A stretch of 56,125 nt of DNA from Syntrophales bacterium (GTDB taxonomy: Bacteria > Desulfobacterota > Syntrophia > Syntrophales > UBA8958): positions 1 to 56,125 of the forward strand of contig JAOAFE010000013.1 in assembly GCA_026416455.1 (NCBI GenBank), given 5' to 3'. The notes under the pieces were generated by a model that saw only the letters and a list, made by a program, of their open reading frames with translations, did not search any database and was not told the origin of the DNA. Below are positions 54,454 to 56,125 of this stretch, one piece after another. The position numbers and the translations under genes are program-made. Positions within the stretch are counted from its first letter, which is position 1, and every line of letters starts with the position of its first letter.

Positions 54454-55665
54454 ATGAAAAGGAGAAAAAAAGGTTGGTTGTTTCTGTTGTGCTCATTTCT
54501 GATGGTCCTTTGGCCTGTACTGGCCATGGGGGCAGACACGATCAAACTGGGTGTAACAGAACCGCTCTCCGGCACCTTTAAGGACATCGGAGAGCGCTAT
54601 CTTGATGGGGTTAAGTACGCTGTAGAGACCATCAACGCCGGTGGTGGGCTCCTGGGAAAGAAGATAGAGATTATTCCCATCGACTCAGAACTAAAGCCTG
54701 ATGTAGCTTCGAGAAAGGCTCAAAACCTCATCTTGAAAGAAGGGGTGAAATTCTTCTGCGGAGGGACGGGAAGCTCTGTCGGTGCCGCCATGTCGCAGCT
54801 TGCCAACAGAGAAAATGTTATTTTCTACACTTACGGTATGGAAGCGGCCAGCCTAACTGGTGACAAGTGTAATAAAAACTTTTTCCGCGCTACCAGCAAC
54901 ACGGACACCCGTTCTTACGCCTTGGCGGTACTTATGGCCCAAAAAGGTTATAAAAGTATTGCAATCGTCGCACAAGACTATTCCTTTGGGAAGGAAGCCG
55001 TAGCCGCTTTTAAGAAAAAGATGGCCGAACTCAGCCCACAGACCAAAATCGTCGCTGAACTTTATCATCCGGCTGGCACAAAAGACTTTGCCCCCTATGT
55101 TAGCCAAATCGTGGCAGCCAAACCCGATGCCATCTTTACCCCCAACTGGGGTAACGATCTCACCCTCCTACTCAAACAAGGTCGTCCGATGGGCATGAAA
55201 CAAAAGATCTTTAGTTACTACATAAACGATGAAGTCGTGATCGGTTCTTTGGGCGACGATAGCCTTGTAATAGGCGATATGGGCGTTGAGATCTATACCC
55301 TCTCCGCTCCGACAAAGAAAAATAAAGAATTCGTCGCCAAATTTTACAAAGATAGAGGATATTACCCCGTGATGAGAGGAAAGGGGTATGTGGCTACTAT
55401 GTTCTGGGCGGAAGCGGTGAAAAAAGCCGGATCTTTTGATGTCAATGCCATTATCAAAGCTTGGGAAGGTCTTTCCTATGATGGTCCGGCAGGTGTTTGG
55501 ACAATGAGAGCAGCAGATCATCAGACCCAATTACCTTTCTGGGTTGTGGAAATTGTGAAGAATAACCCTTACTATAAGCATGCATTCGAAAAGCACGCGG
55601 GAGTGATCAACGCGAAGGACGTTGAAGTTCCAGTAGATCAGACGGGTTGCAAAATGAGCAACTGA
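54454..55665 (+). CDS. livK: branched-chain amino acid-type substrate-binding protein
   Basis: This 403-residue periplasmic type I binding protein has a signal peptide with a very basic start (MKRRKKG) cut near AMGAD. The mature part contains LGVTEPLSGTFKDIGERYLDGVKYAVE and GGLLGKKIEII, followed by GGTGSSVGAAMSQLA, where the ligand Ser/Thr residues lie. The start at 54454 has GGAGG at 8 bases; the in-frame ATG at 54448 is too close to it. The ligand is unknown; the neighbouring CoA transferase and cupin regulator suggest an organic acid or amino acid destined for CoA activation. Confidence 0.93.
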   Translation: MKRRKKGWLFLLCSFLMVLWPVLAMGADTIKLGVTEPLSGTFKDIGERYLDGVKYAVETINAGGGLLGKKIEIIPIDSELKPDVASRKAQNLILKEGVKFFCGGTGSSVGAAMSQLANRENVIFYTYGMEAASLTGDKCNKNFFRATSNTDTRSYALAVLMAQKGYKSIAIVAQDYSFGKEAVAAFKKKMAELSPQTKIVAELYHPAGTKDFAPYVSQIVAAKPDAIFTPNWGNDLTLLLKQGRPMGMKQKIFSYYINDEVVIGSLGDDSLVIGDMGVEIYTLSAPTKKNKEFVAKFYKDRGYYPVMRGKGYVATMFWAEAVKKAGSFDVNAIIKAWEGLSYDGPAGVWTMRAADHQTQLPFWVVEIVKNNPYYKHAFEKHAGVINAKDVEVPVDQTGCKMSN

Positions 55666-55684
55666 AGATAGCGTTTACCCCCCT

Positions 55685-55716
55685 ACCCCTGGCCCTTCTT
55701 CGGAAGGACCAGGGGT
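55685..55716 (+). terminator. hairpin after livK
   Basis: ACCCCTGG (55685-55692) and CCAGGGGT (55709-55716) pair, with a further CCTT/AAGG inside, making a strong hairpin. No U tract follows, so termination may be partial and livK transcripts may read into the CoA-transferase gene. Confidence 0.5.
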
Positions 55717-55752
55717 CCAACCCTCAATTGAAAAATTTCAGGAGGAAAAAAT

Positions 55753-56125
55753 ATGGCACATAACCCAAACGGCAAGTTAATGACGGCGCGGGAGGCAATA
55801 TCTCGGTTTGTGCGGGATGGGGATGAGTTGGTGATAGGCAATTATACGGTGGGTACGTGTATGGAGTTGGTGTCGGAGGTGGTGCGTCAGGGGAGGCGGG
55901 ATTTGACGGTGTATTCGCAGTCGGGGATATTGGATGTGGAGGTGTTGGTGGGGGCTGGGTGTGTGAGGCGGTTGGTGACGACGTATGTATTGAGGTCTGG
56001 GGGTAGGAAGGGTGGTTCTGCGGTGGAGAGGGCGTTGAGGCGTGGGGAGTTGGAGATAGAGGATTATACTAATTTTCAGTACAATGCGCGGTTGGTGGCG
56101 GGGATGCATGGGTTTACGTTTATGC
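55753..56125 (+). CDS. CoA-transferase subunit A, N-terminal part
   Basis: The first 124 codons of a CoA transferase (family I, subunit A type) run off the window edge. The start MAHNPNGKLM is followed by AREAISRFVRDGDELVIGNYT (in parts), where the Gly-rich strand of the family lies, and GRRDLTVYSQSG. GGAGGA lies 6 bases before the ATG. The coding strand changes abruptly here: it is very rich in G and T and poor in C, with codons such as GTG, TTG, CGG and GGG dominating, unlike any other gene in the window. It may be recently acquired or under unusual strand bias. The substrate is unknown. Confidence 0.82.
   Translation, partial: MAHNPNGKLMTAREAISRFVRDGDELVIGNYTVGTCMELVSEVVRQGRRDLTVYSQSGILDVEVLVGAGCVRRLVTTYVLRSGGRKGGSAVERALRRGELEIEDYTNFQYNARLVAGMHGFTFM

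Noticed and set aside
55777-56109. 110-codon open frame on the minus strand, rich in His, Pro and Arg
   Set aside because: The low-complexity product is an artefact of the G/T-rich bias of the CoA-transferase gene on the other strand.

Overview
The window is a gene-dense (about 90% coding), roughly 47-48% G+C stretch of a Gram-negative anaerobe, most likely a deltaproteobacterium (Desulfobacterota, Syntrophales-like). This is inferred from the gene set, not from a marker gene. The evidence is: a Mla outer-membrane lipid pathway, an F-ATPase c subunit with a signal peptide, two alpha-type NDP-forming acyl-CoA synthetases, a phenylacetate-CoA ligase/ACT pair, a Tat-exported fumarate-reductase-like flavoprotein, sigma54 promoters and RsbRD_N-type domains. 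No rRNA, tRNA, CRISPR array, transposase or integrase was seen.

Layout. 1-9.2 kb (+): an L,D-transpeptidase cut by the window edge, a bactofilin-like membrane protein, glmM, a TSUP exporter, an NDP-forming acyl-CoA synthetase alpha-like protein, purL (with two PurS domains fused in front) and purQ. 9.3-11.05 kb (-): a pabB-pabC fusion. 11.3-15.6 kb (+): Tat flavoprotein, terminator, GalT/HIT-like protein and two short-chain dehydrogenases. 15.6-21.6 kb (-): a second acyl-CoA synthetase alpha-like protein, ppsA, a Cache-only membrane protein and an orphan atpE behind a near-perfect sigma54 promoter. 21.8-23.5 kb (+): paaK and a double-ACT protein. 23.5-24.2 kb (-): a metallo-beta-lactamase-fold protein.

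24.3-32.4 kb (+) is one tight operon: mlaE, mlaF, mlaD, mlaC, mlaA, an outer-membrane barrel, a PAS hybrid histidine kinase and an NtrC-type sigma54 activator. MlaF carries a C-terminal domain that reads as a degenerate GGDEF domain. About 170 bp further on, a -24/-12 promoter precedes two RsbRD_N-like proteins and a complete N-type ATPase operon (atpDCQRBEFAG, 34.0-40.7 kb). The c subunit of that operon has the Na+ ligand pattern, whereas the orphan c subunit at 21 kb lacks the Gln. A cytidylate-kinase-like protein overlaps atpG. Next comes a PAS kinase-like protein with Gln where the phospho-accepting His should be.

42.75-44.3 kb (-): acyl-CoA ligase. 44.4-47.4 kb (+): leuA and leuC, preceded by a complete transcription attenuator: promoter, 29-residue leader peptide with clustered Leu codons, mutually exclusive 1:2, 2:3 and 3:4 pairings, and a U-tract terminator. 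47.5-48.6 kb (+): double zinc-ribbon thioredoxin and NUDIX hydrolase. 48.6-50.4 kb (-): HAMP-GGDEF protein and a coiled-coil lipoprotein. 50.5-55.7 kb (+): XRE-cupin regulator and livHMGFK. At the right edge begins a CoA-transferase subunit A gene whose strand is very G/T-rich and C-poor, unlike everything before it.

The most interesting theme is a possible envelope/ion-energetics regulon. The Mla operon encodes its own two-component system, whose sigma54 activator sits next to a sigma54 promoter for the Na+-type ATPase. A second sigma54 promoter drives the lone H+-type c subunit plus a Cache protein with no output domain. The co-regulation is inference; the promoter sequences, gene order and residues are visible.
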